Below, in pieces: positions 42,953-52,700 of a DNA stretch of 64,000 nt. The notes beneath the pieces were generated by a model. That model was not told where the DNA came from. It searched no databases and worked only from the letters and a program-made list of their open reading frames with translations. Every line of letters begins with the position of its first letter. Positions within the stretch are counted from its first letter, which is position 1. This DNA is from Planctomycetota bacterium (lineage in GTDB: Bacteria > Planctomycetota > UBA1135 > UBA2386), in assembly GCA_016716265.1 (NCBI GenBank), contig JADJWQ010000001.1, positions 2,666,001-2,730,000 of the forward strand, written 5' to 3'. A program made the translations under genes and the position numbers.

Positions 42953-44173
42953 ATGACCCTCGAGCTGACCGGGGCGAGCCCCGACAACGACGGCCCCGCC
43001 GGCTGTGTGGCCCGCTTCCTGCTCGCTGCCGACGCGCGCGACGGCGACGCGTGCCGCGCCGAGCTGCACGAGGTCTCGCGCGCCCAGACCGACGGCGCCC
43101 CCGAACCCCCGCCGATGCGCAGTGCCACGGTCGGCGCACCGAACGCGGTGGACGACCGCTTCGAGGTCCCCGTCGACTTCGTCGCCGAGGACGGCACGGC
43201 GCCGCGTTTCGTGTTCGTCGTCCGCCGAGCCGACACGGCGACCGGACTCGGCGTCGACCTCGACGCGACGATGCACGCGACGTTCGGCGGCGACCCGGCG
43301 GAGCTGCTCGTCGATGCAATGAAGCAGGCCGTCGCCCCGCTCGGCGAGGCGATGGAGAACCTCTGCGCGGGCGTCGGCGCCGCGCTTTCCGGCGAGACGA
43401 GCGCGGCTACCGGAGCCGCCGCACGCCGGACGATCGGCGCTGACGAGTCCGTGCCCGCCGCGGCCGCGGTGCGGATCCCCCCGGTGGAGCTCGAGGTGGT
43501 CCAGCTCGAGCTCACCCGCTCGTTGACCAGAGCCCCGGACGGCGACACGGCGCTCGAGGCGACCGCACTCCGTCTGCGCTGCCGTCTCGACCTGCCCACG
43601 GACGTGGTGCTGGACGCGTGCGTCGGCCTGACGCTGGACGCGGCCGAGGCCGTCGACGGCGAGGACCTGCGGCCGGACGACGCCAGCGGCGACCTCGGTG
43701 CGACGCACTACGGTGCGTGGGACCAGGAGCGGCGGGACTGGGGCCTGGACCTGCAGCTGCGCGGTCCGCGACCGTCGTTCGGCGGGCTCGCACGGCTCGA
43801 GGGCTCGGTCCGGCTGCAGCTCGGGGCCGGCGCCGGCTACGAGGTCCGCGCCGGCCGGCTCGGCGACCTGGTCGACCGCAGCGTGTGGATCGAAGCCCTC
43901 GGCACCGAACTCACGTTCGGACGCGATGACGGCGGCTCGTTCGCGGTGCGGGCACCGTACGGGGCGCTCGACGGCGTCGAGCTGGCATTCGTCGACGGAG
44001 CGGAGCGCGGAATCGACAGCGGTTACAGCGGGTTCGGCGACGGCGAGACCAGCACGCGCTGCTTCGACCCGGACCTGCCCGACGAGGTTTCGGTGCTGGT
44101 GCGCTTCACGCCGCCGGGCGAGGTGGTCGAGGTGCCGTTCTCGACCCGTGGCCTGCCGTTCCGGATGGATTGA
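42953..44173 (+). CDS. Hypothetical cytosolic protein
   Basis: 406 residues without signal peptide or membrane helix. The protein alternates acidic beta-rich stretches (FEVPVDFVAEDGTAPRFVFV, LRLRCRLDLPTDVVLDACVG, GWLELAF-like strands near the end) with a central Ala-rich helical segment (about 110-160). No family recognised. ATG at 42953 was chosen where composition becomes protein-like; upstream sequence in the frame is opposite the decayed minus-strand gene. It lies between two stretches of decayed DNA, so it may be recently acquired cargo. The following gene starts 55 bases later. Confidence 0.6.
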   Translation: MTLELTGASPDNDGPAGCVARFLLAADARDGDACRAELHEVSRAQTDGAPEPPPMRSATVGAPNAVDDRFEVPVDFVAEDGTAPRFVFVVRRADTATGLGVDLDATMHATFGGDPAELLVDAMKQAVAPLGEAMENLCAGVGAALSGETSAATGAAARRTIGADESVPAAAAVRIPPVELEVVQLELTRSLTRAPDGDTALEATALRLRCRLDLPTDVVLDACVGLTLDAAEAVDGEDLRPDDASGDLGATHYGAWDQERRDWGLDLQLRGPRPSFGGLARLEGSVRLQLGAGAGYEVRAGRLGDLVDRSVWIEALGTELTFGRDDGGSFAVRAPYGALDGVELAFVDGAERGIDSGYSGFGDGETSTRCFDPDLPDEVSVLVRFTPPGEVVEVPFSTRGLPFRMD

Positions 44174-44228
44174 CAGGACGCGGAGCTGACGGGAACGCGG
44201 GCGACCGGGCGCCCCCGAAGAACGCGCG

Positions 44229-44993
44229 ATGGACGAAGACGCGGTGCGAGGACTCGTCGACGCGGGGGCCTTCGACGAGGCGCTCGCGCTGCTGCGCGAT
44301 GCGGCTCCGGGCGACCCGACGACGAGCTGGCTCGTCGCCGAGGCCCACGAGCGCCGCGGCGACATGCTGTGGTTCCATGATCGCCCCGGTTCGGGCGAGG
44401 CGTACCGGGCGGCGATGGATGCACTGCTGCCCCGGCAACCCGCGCGCGGCGGCCGGCCCGCCGACGCCGCGCGCCGCCAGGAGGCCTGGTCCAGGATCGC
44501 CGAGAAGGTCCTGTACGGGACCGGCCCGGATGGTCGCCGGCGCCCGGGTGCCGTGGGCCGGCCGCATCCGCACGGGGATCCCCCGCGGCAGCCGCCCCCG
44601 GAGCCGGCGGTCGACGCCCCGGCGAACCCACCGGCCGACGCACCCGCGAAGCCACCGTGGGGCGTGCCAGCGGACGACGCACCCGACCTTGCCGCCTGCG
44701 GACCGGTACCCACTGCCCCGACGGGCGCCCGCCGGCTCGATCGCCCGGCCGACCGCGGCGACCGCGGGCCGCTGCGCGTCGGCCGCAGCTACCGGATCGT
44801 GAGGTCGTTCCAGGACTTCGACGGCATCCTCTGGACCGCCGGCACCGTGGTCGTCTACCGCGGCTCGGAGTACTTCCCGTACGACGACGGTCTGACCCTC
44901 CACACGGACCGCGGCTCGATCCGACTGTGCGGCCTCATGGCCGACAACGCGGCCGTCATGGAGCAACTCGACGCCCACTTCGATGCGGTCTGA
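44229..44993 (+). CDS. Hypothetical protein with TPR-like N-terminus and DUF3601-like C-terminus
   Basis: 254 residues. Residues 1-100 are helical, with a TPR-like pair (AFDEALALLRDAAPGDPTTSWLVAEAHERRGDML). A Pro/Ala/Asp-rich linker (about 105-175) contains short repeats of the form (P)A(N/K)PP(A)DAPA. The C-terminal 70 residues (GRSYRIVRSFQDFDGILWTAGTVVVYRGSEYFPYDDGLTLHTDRGSIRLCG) resemble the small beta domain DUF3601, whose function is unknown. Same strand as the preceding hypothetical gene; possibly co-transcribed. Confidence 0.62.
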   Translation: MDEDAVRGLVDAGAFDEALALLRDAAPGDPTTSWLVAEAHERRGDMLWFHDRPGSGEAYRAAMDALLPRQPARGGRPADAARRQEAWSRIAEKVLYGTGPDGRRRPGAVGRPHPHGDPPRQPPPEPAVDAPANPPADAPAKPPWGVPADDAPDLAACGPVPTAPTGARRLDRPADRGDRGPLRVGRSYRIVRSFQDFDGILWTAGTVVVYRGSEYFPYDDGLTLHTDRGSIRLCGLMADNAAVMEQLDAHFDAV

Positions 44994-45089
44994 GCCCCGC
45001 TGTTGCCACCAGACTGTCGATCGCGGCATCCGGCGCCATGCGATGCGCACGGAGACGTCGGCGATGCAGTCCAGCCGGTCGACCTTCGC

Positions 45090-45420
45090 GCGGCGGCGCG
45101 CTCTCCATTCCGGCCGCATGGGACTGCTGGTCGATGCGGCACCGCTTCCGCATGTCGCTCTCGAGGAGCTTCACCGTCTCGGCGCTCTCGCGGCGACCGT
45201 CGCGGAACTTCCGGATCGTGTGCACCCAGCAGCCGCCGAGCACGCTCCTGCCGCCGGCTTTCCGTGCGCCGGCGAGGCCGCCGTGATGGTCGCCGAGCTC
45301 GCCGGCGATCCACTCGCGTCCGCGGCCGGGCGTGGAAAGGCACCCGCCGCCCATCTCCGGGTTCACGACGGCGAGGTATCCGGGAATCGGATCGCGCCAT
45401 GGAATGGCGAGCGACGACGA
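45090..45420 (-). mobile_element. Transposase remnant, probably IS66-like
   Basis: The minus strand reads (P)WRDPIPGYLAVVNPEMGGG... then GELGDHHGGLAGARKAGGRSVLGGCWVHTIRKFRDGRRESAETVKLLESDMRKRCRID. The GCWVHxxRKF phrase followed by an AxxLLxxDxRxxxRID helix is the hallmark of the central IS66 transposase region (GCWAHxRRKF). No complete transposase frame, accessory genes or terminal repeats are visible, so this is a fragment. Family assignment is tentative. Confidence 0.4.
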
Positions 45421-45589
45421 TGCGCTGGCGCGGCAAGCGGCTGCCTGCGCGTTGCTGGCCGAGCCTCCGGACCGTGATCACACCGCGGTGGCGGATTCCG
45501 CCGGCGGGCGTCTCGTGGTCACCACTGCGGCTCACGGAACGTCGCATCGGAAGCTCGCGACCCTCGGCGTGGCCAGGCTGTCGGGGTCT

Positions 45590-46285
45590 CGTACAGGACG
45601 CGAGCACGACGCCGGCATGCGGGAACTCCAGATCGCCTGCCACATCCAGGCTGGGCCGGATCTCGTGGTGTTCGATCCGCCCGTGGCCCCGGTCGCTGCT
45701 GCTCGTGGTGCCCCGAGGTGGGAGGACACCCGAGCTCCTGCTCGGTCGCCTGGATGTCATTGAGCGACGAGGGCTGGTCGTCCTCGACCACGAAGACGTG
45801 GTCGGCACGCGTCGTTTCGGCGAGGCGGGACGCCAGCTTCCGTCGCGTGTGGATCACGCCGGAGATCACCGTGACGCCGCGCCGATCGAGTGGATCGAGC
45901 AATGGCTCCACGGCCGTGACCTCATCGCTCGTCCCCTCGACATGCTCCAGGGGAACGTCGACGCCTCGCTCGTGTGTGATTGCAGCGAGCGGAGCGTAGG
46001 CAGGCCACTCGCGATCGCTGTTGCCCCGTTGCGTGTTGCCATCGAACGCGATCGTTGCACGCGCGGCGAGACCGACGAGCCATTGACCGACCCGATGGTC
46101 GATCTCGCGAGTGTCCAGCGCCTGCAGGAGCCGACGATAGGTGAGCTCGCCCGGTGCTCGGTGGCATGAGCACCGTAATCGCTTCAGGATCTCCTTCGGC
46201 CGATCGCTGGCGCATTCGACGTCCCCCCGGACGCTGTCCACTCCGCAGGGAGTAGCCATGACCGCGAGAGCCGGGAAGCTCGAGG
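45590..46285 (-). mobile_element. ISAs1-family transposase remnant
   Basis: From about 46285 the minus strand reads ALAVMATPCGVDSVRGDVECASDRPKEILKRLRC, then GELTYRRLLQALDTREIDHRVGQWL, TIAFDGNTQRG, LAAITHERGVDVPLEHVEGTSDEVTAVEPLLDPLDRRGVTV, and ADHVFVVEDDQPSSLNDI. This is the order of an ISAs1 transposase (IAxDGKTLRG; TNEITAxxPLLDxLDLxG; VKDNQPTLLxDI). After about 45720 the frame shifts and RGHGRIEHHEI...DLEFPHAG follows. The catalytic Asp of the GDAxHTQ motif is lost (SGVIHTR), so the element is dead. Terminal inverted repeats were not found. Confidence 0.72.
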
Positions 46286-46490
46286 CCGGATGACGGAGCC
46301 CATGCCGATGCCGCGGCTCGTCCCGTCCCGTCCCGTCTCCGGACCATGCCCGAATCCTGCCCCGCCCCATCGATCCCCATCGGGCCCTCCACCCGGATTC
46401 GCCGGCTCGGGGACTCGGCGCGGAATGACGAGCGTCGTGCACCGTGGGCCGCAGCGCCGGACTGCGGTTACAACCGCGCGCCGCGATCCC

Positions 46491-47687
46491 ATGAAGCCGA
46501 CCCTCGGAGACCGCTCGCTGTTCGCCGACCTCGGCGTGCCTTGCTACTTCAACCACGCGGCGATGTCGCCGCCGTCGCGGGTGGTGCGCGAAGCGTGCGG
46601 TGCGGTCCTCGAGAGCTACGCGCGGCGCGGGGCCGCGGCCTGGTTCGAGCATGCCGAGCAGCGCGATCGGCTGCGCGCCAGGCTCGCGGCGCTGATCGGG
46701 GCGCGGGCCGAGGACATCGCACTGGTGCCGAACACGACGCAGGGAGTGGTCGACATCGCGCTGTCCTTCGGCTGGGCCGCGGGCGATCGGGTCGTCGTGT
46801 TCGACGGCGACTTCCCCACCAACGTGACGCCCTGGCAGCGGGCCGCCGAGAGGTTCGGACTCGAGGTCCTGTTCCTGCCGTCGAGCGCGCTGCGCGAGGC
46901 GCCGTCGCTGCCGGCGCTACGCGCGGCGCTGGAGCGCGGCGTGCGGCTCGTCGCGCTCAGCGCGGTCGAGTTCCAGACCGGCTTCCGCACCCCGCTCCGT
47001 GCGGTCGCAGCGGCGTGCCGCGAGCACGGCGCCGAGCTGTTCGTCGATGCGATCCAGGCGGTCGGCATCGTGCCGGTCGACGTCGTCGCACTCGGCGTCG
47101 ACTACCTCGTGGCAGGCGGACACAAGTGGCTGATGGGCCTCGAGGGAAGCGGGATGTTGTACGTCGCACCGACGCGGGTCGACGCACTGCGGCCGGCGGT
47201 CGCGGGCTGGCTGAGCCACGAGGACGCCGCGACGTTCCTGTTCGCCGGCGCCGGACACCTCCGCTACGACCGCGCATTGAAGCGCAGCCCCACGGTGTTC
47301 GAGGGCGGCGTGATGAACTCGGTCGGCTTCGCGGCACTCGAGGCCGCCGTCGACCTGCTGCTCGCGCTGGGCGTCGAGCGCATCCATGCGCACGTGCAGA
47401 CGATCCTCGAGCCGCTGGAGCAGGGCCTCGTCGCGCGCGGCTTCCAGAGCGTTCGGAGCGGGCGGTCCGAGGAGCGCTCAGGCATCCTCTCGGTGCTGCC
47501 GCCGGCCGCGCGCGACCTCGCGGCATTGCACGAGGCGCTCGCGGCGCGCGGCGTGGCCTGCGCGACGCCGGACGGCCACCTGCGCTTCGCACCGCATTGG
47601 CCGAACGACCGTGACCAGGTTCCCGACGTGCTGCGCGCCGTCGACGCGGCGCTCGCGGATCCGCTCACTTCCCGAGCAGCACTTTGA
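46491..47687 (+). CDS. PLP-dependent class V aminotransferase / cysteine-desulfurase-like enzyme
   Basis: 398 residues, full length for the family. The N-terminus YFNHAAMSPPSRVV is typical, TTQGVVDIAL lies at the cofactor-phosphate site, and FVDAIQAVG holds the Asp that contacts the pyridine ring. The PLP-binding Lys is in VAGGHKWLMG, followed by EGSGMLYV, and FEGGVMNSVGFAALEAAV is near the C-terminal domain. Class V enzymes include cysteine desulfurases, isopenicillin-N-epimerase-like and kynureninase-like proteins; the exact reaction cannot be assigned. Its end overlaps the next convergent gene by 23 bases. Confidence 0.88.
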   Translation: MKPTLGDRSLFADLGVPCYFNHAAMSPPSRVVREACGAVLESYARRGAAAWFEHAEQRDRLRARLAALIGARAEDIALVPNTTQGVVDIALSFGWAAGDRVVVFDGDFPTNVTPWQRAAERFGLEVLFLPSSALREAPSLPALRAALERGVRLVALSAVEFQTGFRTPLRAVAAACREHGAELFVDAIQAVGIVPVDVVALGVDYLVAGGHKWLMGLEGSGMLYVAPTRVDALRPAVAGWLSHEDAATFLFAGAGHLRYDRALKRSPTVFEGGVMNSVGFAALEAAVDLLLALGVERIHAHVQTILEPLEQGLVARGFQSVRSGRSEERSGILSVLPPAARDLAALHEALAARGVACATPDGHLRFAPHWPNDRDQVPDVLRAVDAALADPLTSRAAL

Positions 47688-48240
47688 CGTCCGCCTCCAG
47701 CTGCGACATGCCGTGCGCGCGACCGATCGCGAGCGCCTCGTCGACCGACGCCCCTTGCTCCCACGCGGCGCGCAGCGCCATCAGCGCCCCGACGCGGTTC
47801 GCCGACCGGCAGTAGACGAGCACCGGACCGTCGGCAGCGGCGAGCGCGGCGGACAGCTTCGCGACGCTGTCGCGCGTCAGGTCCTCGGCGCCCGCGATCG
47901 GGATGCGAACGAAGTCGACGCCCGCCGCGGCGGCCTGCGACTCCTCGAAACCGGCGCCGGTCTCGATCGGCAGGCGCAGGCTCACGGCCCGGTGGATGCC
48001 CGCACCGGGCAACGCCGCGAACTGCTCGGGAGTCGGCTGCCCGGCGATCCAGACCAACTCGGAGGCCGCCTTCGCGCGGTCGATGCCGAGGCCGAGAAAC
48101 CCGGCCGGGTCGGCCGCGGCAGCCGCGGCGGGCGGAAGATCGCTCGGGGCCGCAGGCTGGTCGCCGGCCGACTCGCAGGCGGCGAGGACGGCGAGGAGTG
48201 CAGTGAGCAGCAGGGGACGGTGCGGTCGGTCGCGATACAT
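47665..48240 (-). CDS. Lipoprotein with DUF442/phosphatase-like domain
   Basis: 191 residues. A lipoprotein signal ends LAVLAAC (Cys22), followed by an Ala/Pro linker. The domain begins VWIAGQPTPEQFAAL, as in the beta-lactamase-hydrolase-like (DUF442) group, and contains VLVYCRSANRVGALMAL, a variant of the tyrosine-phosphatase/rhodanese active-site loop with a Cys and a following Arg. Relatives are proposed to act in sulfur transfer or phosphate-ester chemistry; here the domain would face the periplasm. Three-prime overlap with the aminotransferase gene. Confidence 0.8.
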   Translation of the reverse strand: MYRDRPHRPLLLTALLAVLAACESAGDQPAAPSDLPPAAAAAADPAGFLGLGIDRAKAASELVWIAGQPTPEQFAALPGAGIHRAVSLRLPIETGAGFEESQAAAAGVDFVRIPIAGAEDLTRDSVAKLSAALAAADGPVLVYCRSANRVGALMALRAAWEQGASVDEALAIGRAHGMSQLEADVKVLLGK

Positions 48241-48325
48241 CGCGGCAGAGTCTGCCGGCCGCCCGCCGCGCTGTCGACCGCGCTGTGGACCTCGCCGTCG
48301 ACCGTGCCCGGCGACGCGCGCCGGA

Positions 48326-49651
48326 TCACGATGCGGCGCTCGCGCGCCGGGCGTCGAGGTCGCGTCGCACGAGCCGGATGTGCATGCGCACGTTGTAGAG
48401 CTCCTCGGCGTAGCCGAGCGGCACCCGCACGGCACCGATCTCGTCGCCGACGCGGTCGAGCTCGCGCACCGCGCGGTCGAAGTTCTGCGGCGACGGGTCG
48501 AGGCGCACGCGTTGCTCGAGCCGCAGCAGGACGCGATACCAACGGAAGATCTTCGAGCGGATCCGCCAGCGGTAGATCGGCGGGGCGATGCGAAACAACG
48601 GGATCAGCAGCGTCAGCAGCGGGAGCAGCATGACCTTCAGCCGATCGAGCGCCGCCGCGAGCTGGAATGGCAGCGTGCGGTACAGGAAGGACGGCCCGTC
48701 GCGCTCGTAGCGCACGGCGGCGTCCGCGGGCGGCACGTCGAGCCGCCGGAGATTGGGGAACTCGCCCTCCGCCTCGAACAACCCGCCGGCGCGATAGTGC
48801 CGGCGCGCCGCCTCGTAGAGGACCGGGATCAGCGCCGGGTGCAGGTCGTCGCGCGCGAGCAGGCCGGCGGTCGGAGACACCAGCGGAACGTCCTGCCGCG
48901 GCAGGTCGGCCTGCAGGTCGATCATCCCCTCGGTGAGCACGAGCGGCGCCAGGAACCGGAACCGGCGCGAGTAGGCGACCGAGCGGCGCAGCGGTAGCAG
49001 GCGGATCGCGGGCATGGCGAACAATGCCGCGATGCGCGGTGAGTCGGGGGATGTCACCGTGCACAGCGCGTCGCAGCGGCCGTCGCGCAGCTCGGCGATC
49101 GCGTCGTCGATCGGCAGATCCCCGAGCTCCGCGCCGTCCGTCACGACAGCATTGGCCTCGAGCAGCTCGAGCACCATCGCCCGCGTACCGCTGCCCCGCG
49201 GGCCGATCTGCAGGCGCTTGCCACGCAGGTCGGGTACCAGCTCGAACTGCGCGTCGTCGCGCACGAAGATCCACAGCGGCTCGTGGTACAGGCTCGCGAC
49301 GCCGACGAGCCCCTCGGTGCGGTCGCCGACCGTGCCGCCCTGCACGAACGCGACGTCGACCTCGCGCCGGCGCAGGAGCTCGAGGTTCTCGAGCGAGCCT
49401 GCGGTCCGCCGCAGCTCGACCTCGATCCCGTCGGCCGCCAGCGCGTCGCGCAACGCCTGCCCGCCGCGGTCGTAGCCACCGTTCTCGACGCCGGTCGCCA
49501 TCACCAGACGACGCGGCGGCGGCTCACCGACGAACTGCCATGCGGCGAGCAGTCCGAGCGCGACGATCAGAGTGACGCCACCCCAGATCTTCCACAGGTC
49601 CGCGCGCCCGTCGCGCTCGGCGTCGCTCTCGAGGTTCCCGGTCTTCGTCAT
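48326..49651 (-). CDS. TAXI-type solute-binding protein anchored in the membrane
   Basis: 441 residues. An N-terminal transmembrane helix (about 25-42, GGVTLIVALGLLAAWQFV) precedes a periplasmic-binding fold of the TRAP TAXI type: MATGVENGGYDRGGQALRDAL, VDVAFVQGG, LYHEPLWIFVRDD, LRGKRLQIGPRGSGTRAM and LLEANAVV. A second hydrophobic segment (about 355-375, LLPLLTLLIPLFRI) and a cytoplasmic helical tail of about 65 residues follow, as in TAXI relatives with C-terminal extensions. No TRAP permease gene lies in the window, so it may be a stand-alone sensor or signalling protein rather than a transport component. Confidence 0.85.
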   Translation of the reverse strand: MTKTGNLESDAERDGRADLWKIWGGVTLIVALGLLAAWQFVGEPPPRRLVMATGVENGGYDRGGQALRDALAADGIEVELRRTAGSLENLELLRRREVDVAFVQGGTVGDRTEGLVGVASLYHEPLWIFVRDDAQFELVPDLRGKRLQIGPRGSGTRAMVLELLEANAVVTDGAELGDLPIDDAIAELRDGRCDALCTVTSPDSPRIAALFAMPAIRLLPLRRSVAYSRRFRFLAPLVLTEGMIDLQADLPRQDVPLVSPTAGLLARDDLHPALIPVLYEAARRHYRAGGLFEAEGEFPNLRRLDVPPADAAVRYERDGPSFLYRTLPFQLAAALDRLKVMLLPLLTLLIPLFRIAPPIYRWRIRSKIFRWYRVLLRLEQRVRLDPSPQNFDRAVRELDRVGDEIGAVRVPLGYAEELYNVRMHIRLVRRDLDARRASAAS

Positions 49652-49707
49652 GTCATCGGCCCCGCTCGGGATGCGCTGTCCACGATGGCGGCCGCCGACC
49701 GCCGGGT

Positions 49708-52700
49708 TCAACGCCCTTCGACAGAACGTTCGAGGAACTGCTCGACGATCTCCGCATTGCGCATGCCCCCGATCTCCCGGAGCACGCGCAGCAGATCGCC
49801 CGCTCCGCGCAACAGCTCGCGCCGCTCGCGTGGACCGAGCTGCAGCTCCTCGAAACGCTGCCGGCACGCTTCGAGCACCGCCTTCGGATCGACATCCTGC
49901 TCGCCGAGCTGGAGATCCAGGATCAGACAGCGGAGCTGCAGCGCGAGCAGCTCGCGCTGCTCGTCGATGTTCGCGGCGCTCGCGGTGCGCTCGAGCTGGC
50001 CGAGCGCGGAGCGGAGCGCGTCGCGCGCCTCGCGCGCGCGCTGGACGAAGTCGGCCTCGTCGCCGCGCCTGCGCGCCTCCATGCCGTCGGCGATCAGCCA
50101 GCCGGCGAGCCGGCCGAGCGCCCGGCGATGCAGCGCGGCGAACTCGGGCACGGCCGGGTGCTCGCGCTCGAGGCGCGCGGCGATCTCGACACCCTCGCGG
50201 ATCGACCGGAGCCCGGAGTCGTCGGTCGCGTGCGTGCGGAGCTGCGGCACCATCAGATCGAGCTCGGCCTGTTCGGCGAGGTACTGAGGCGTGTCCGGCG
50301 CGCGCTGCACGAGGCCGGCGATCGCCCGCGCCGCCTCGCGCAGCCGCAGCCACGCGACGATGCGCTCCTCGGGCGGCGCGACCTGCACGACGCGGCGGGC
50401 GGTGCGCGACGCCGCGAGCAGGTACTTCGGATTGTCGGGGTGCTCGTCCGCGAGCTCGCGGTCGATCTCCTGCGCCTTCGCGAACTCTTCGAACGCGCGC
50501 CGGATCCCGCGCTCCTCGGCCGGCGCGCCGGTCGCCAGGTCGCGCAGCCGGCGGAGGACGGGCCGGCCGCCGGGCGGGCCGGCCTCGGGCGGCGGACCGC
50601 CCCCGGGCGGGCGCGCGCCGGCGGCGATGTCCTCGGGCGGGACCTGGCCGCCCGGCGGGCCCGCGCCGAGCCGCCCGCCCGGCAGCAACCGGCCACCCGG
50701 CGGGCCGAGCCCGGCCTGCGGCCCGATGCCACCGAGCATCTCGTGGGCGCGCGCGCACTCGTAGCGCGCACTGGCCGAGTCGTCGGCGTCGAGCAGCTCG
50801 AGGACCGCGGAGTGCGACAGCCGCGCGAGCGCGTGCCGGCCGACGCGGAGGTAGGCGCGCCCCAGGTCGTTGCGTAATGCGCCGATCGCGACCGGATCCG
50901 CGGCGTCGCCATCGCGCTCGAGCAGCTGCAGAGCCCGCGAATAGCTGACGATCGCATCGTCGACGCGGCCGAGTCGCAGCTGGATGTCGCCGACGCGCCG
51001 CGTGACGCGCGCGGTCTCGGCCGCGAGACCGGGGACGTCCGCATTGCGGGTCGCGAGCTCCTCGTAGAACTCGAGCAGTCGCTCGAGCAATGTGGCGTCG
51101 GCCTCGGACACCGAGTACGAGACGACGTCCCACTCGTAGCCGACGTCCTCGCCCTGGCTCGTCCCCGAATCGGACTCGCCGCTGACGAGCTTCAGCGTCG
51201 ACGGGCCGCCCAGCGGCCCGGCCACCGACTCGAAGATCTCCTCGAACGCCTGCATCGCAAGTCGCAGGTTCTCGTCGCTGCGCTCGCGCGCGCGCTCGGC
51301 GGCATCGCGGGCCGCGGCGGCCTCGGTCGCGCGTGCGAGCGCCTCGGCGCGAGCCTCGCGCTCGGCGATCACCGCACGACGCTCGCGGCCGAGCGCCGCC
51401 TTCGTCGACGCCCAGCCGACCCAGCCCGTGATCGCCGCGACGACCAGCGACAGCAGGGCGATCGCCGCGAGCGACGCGACGGCGCGATTGCGCCGGCACC
51501 AGCGCCAGCCGTGCTCGAGCCAGTTCGCGCGCCGCGCCGTGATCGGCCGGTCGTCGAGGAAGTTCTGCAGATCGGCCGCCAGCTCGGCCGCGCTCGCATA
51601 TCGATGCCGCGGCTCGCGCTGCAATGCGTGCAGGACGATCGTCTCCAGGTCGCGCGGGATCCCGGGCCGGACCTGCGACGGCGCCACGATCACACCGCGC
51701 GCGATGCTCTCGAGCAGCCGGCCGCGATCCTCCTCGCGGAACGCGGTGCGGAGCGTCAGCAGCTCGTACAGCGTCAGGCCGAGGGCGTAGACGTCGGAAC
51801 GCTCGTCCTGTTGTCCCGCGAGCTGCTCCGGCGCCATGTACTGCAGCGTGCCGAGCAGATCACCCGTGCGCGTCAGCCCCTCCACGCCGACCGCGGTCGC
51901 GAGGCCGAAGTCGGTCACCCACACGACGCCGCGAGCATCGAGCAGCAGGTTCGCCGGCTTGATGTCGCGGTGCAGCACGCCCTGCGCGTGCGCATGGGCG
52001 AGCGCCGAGGCGACCTGGCGGCCGATCCACGCGACGCTGCGCCAATAGCGCGCGCGCGGCTCCTGCGGCGGCCCGGGGTCGCGCGGCAGCTCGCCGAGCG
52101 CCACCGGGGCCGGCTCCGCCGGGATCGCATCGCTCGAGCCGCTCTCGGTCGACGCGGCCGACGGCTGCTGCGGCGGGCGGAACGCGCCGGTGCGCAGCGC
52201 GCGGACCGCCTGCCCGATCGTCAGCACATCGCTACCGCTGGCGGACGGGCTGGCCTGCGCCTCGGCCGTCGCGTCGGCGGACGCCGCCGCGGGCGGCGCG
52301 TCGACCGCCGGCGCCGGGCGCCCTTCCGCCTCGTCGCGCAGCCACGCGATCACGGCGTCGAGCCCGACGCCGCGGATCACCTGCATCACGTAGTAGTGCC
52401 AGCCGTCCTGCTCGCCGACACCGAAGATCGGGACGATGTTCGTGTGGTGCAGGCGCGCGGCAGTGCGCGCTTCGCGCTCGAACCGGCGCACGCGTCGCAC
52501 GTCGCCGATCGCTGGCAGGACCTTGACCGCGACGCGCCGGCCGAGCGACTCCTGCACCGCCTCGTAGACGACGCCCATGCCGCCGCGACCGATCTGCCGG
52601 ACGATCCGGTAGTCGCCGAGCCGGTCGTTCGGCCCGAGCGCCGCGCGCGCCGGCTCCGCGTCGCGCACGCGCTTCATCTCCTCCATCGCGAGGATCGTCG

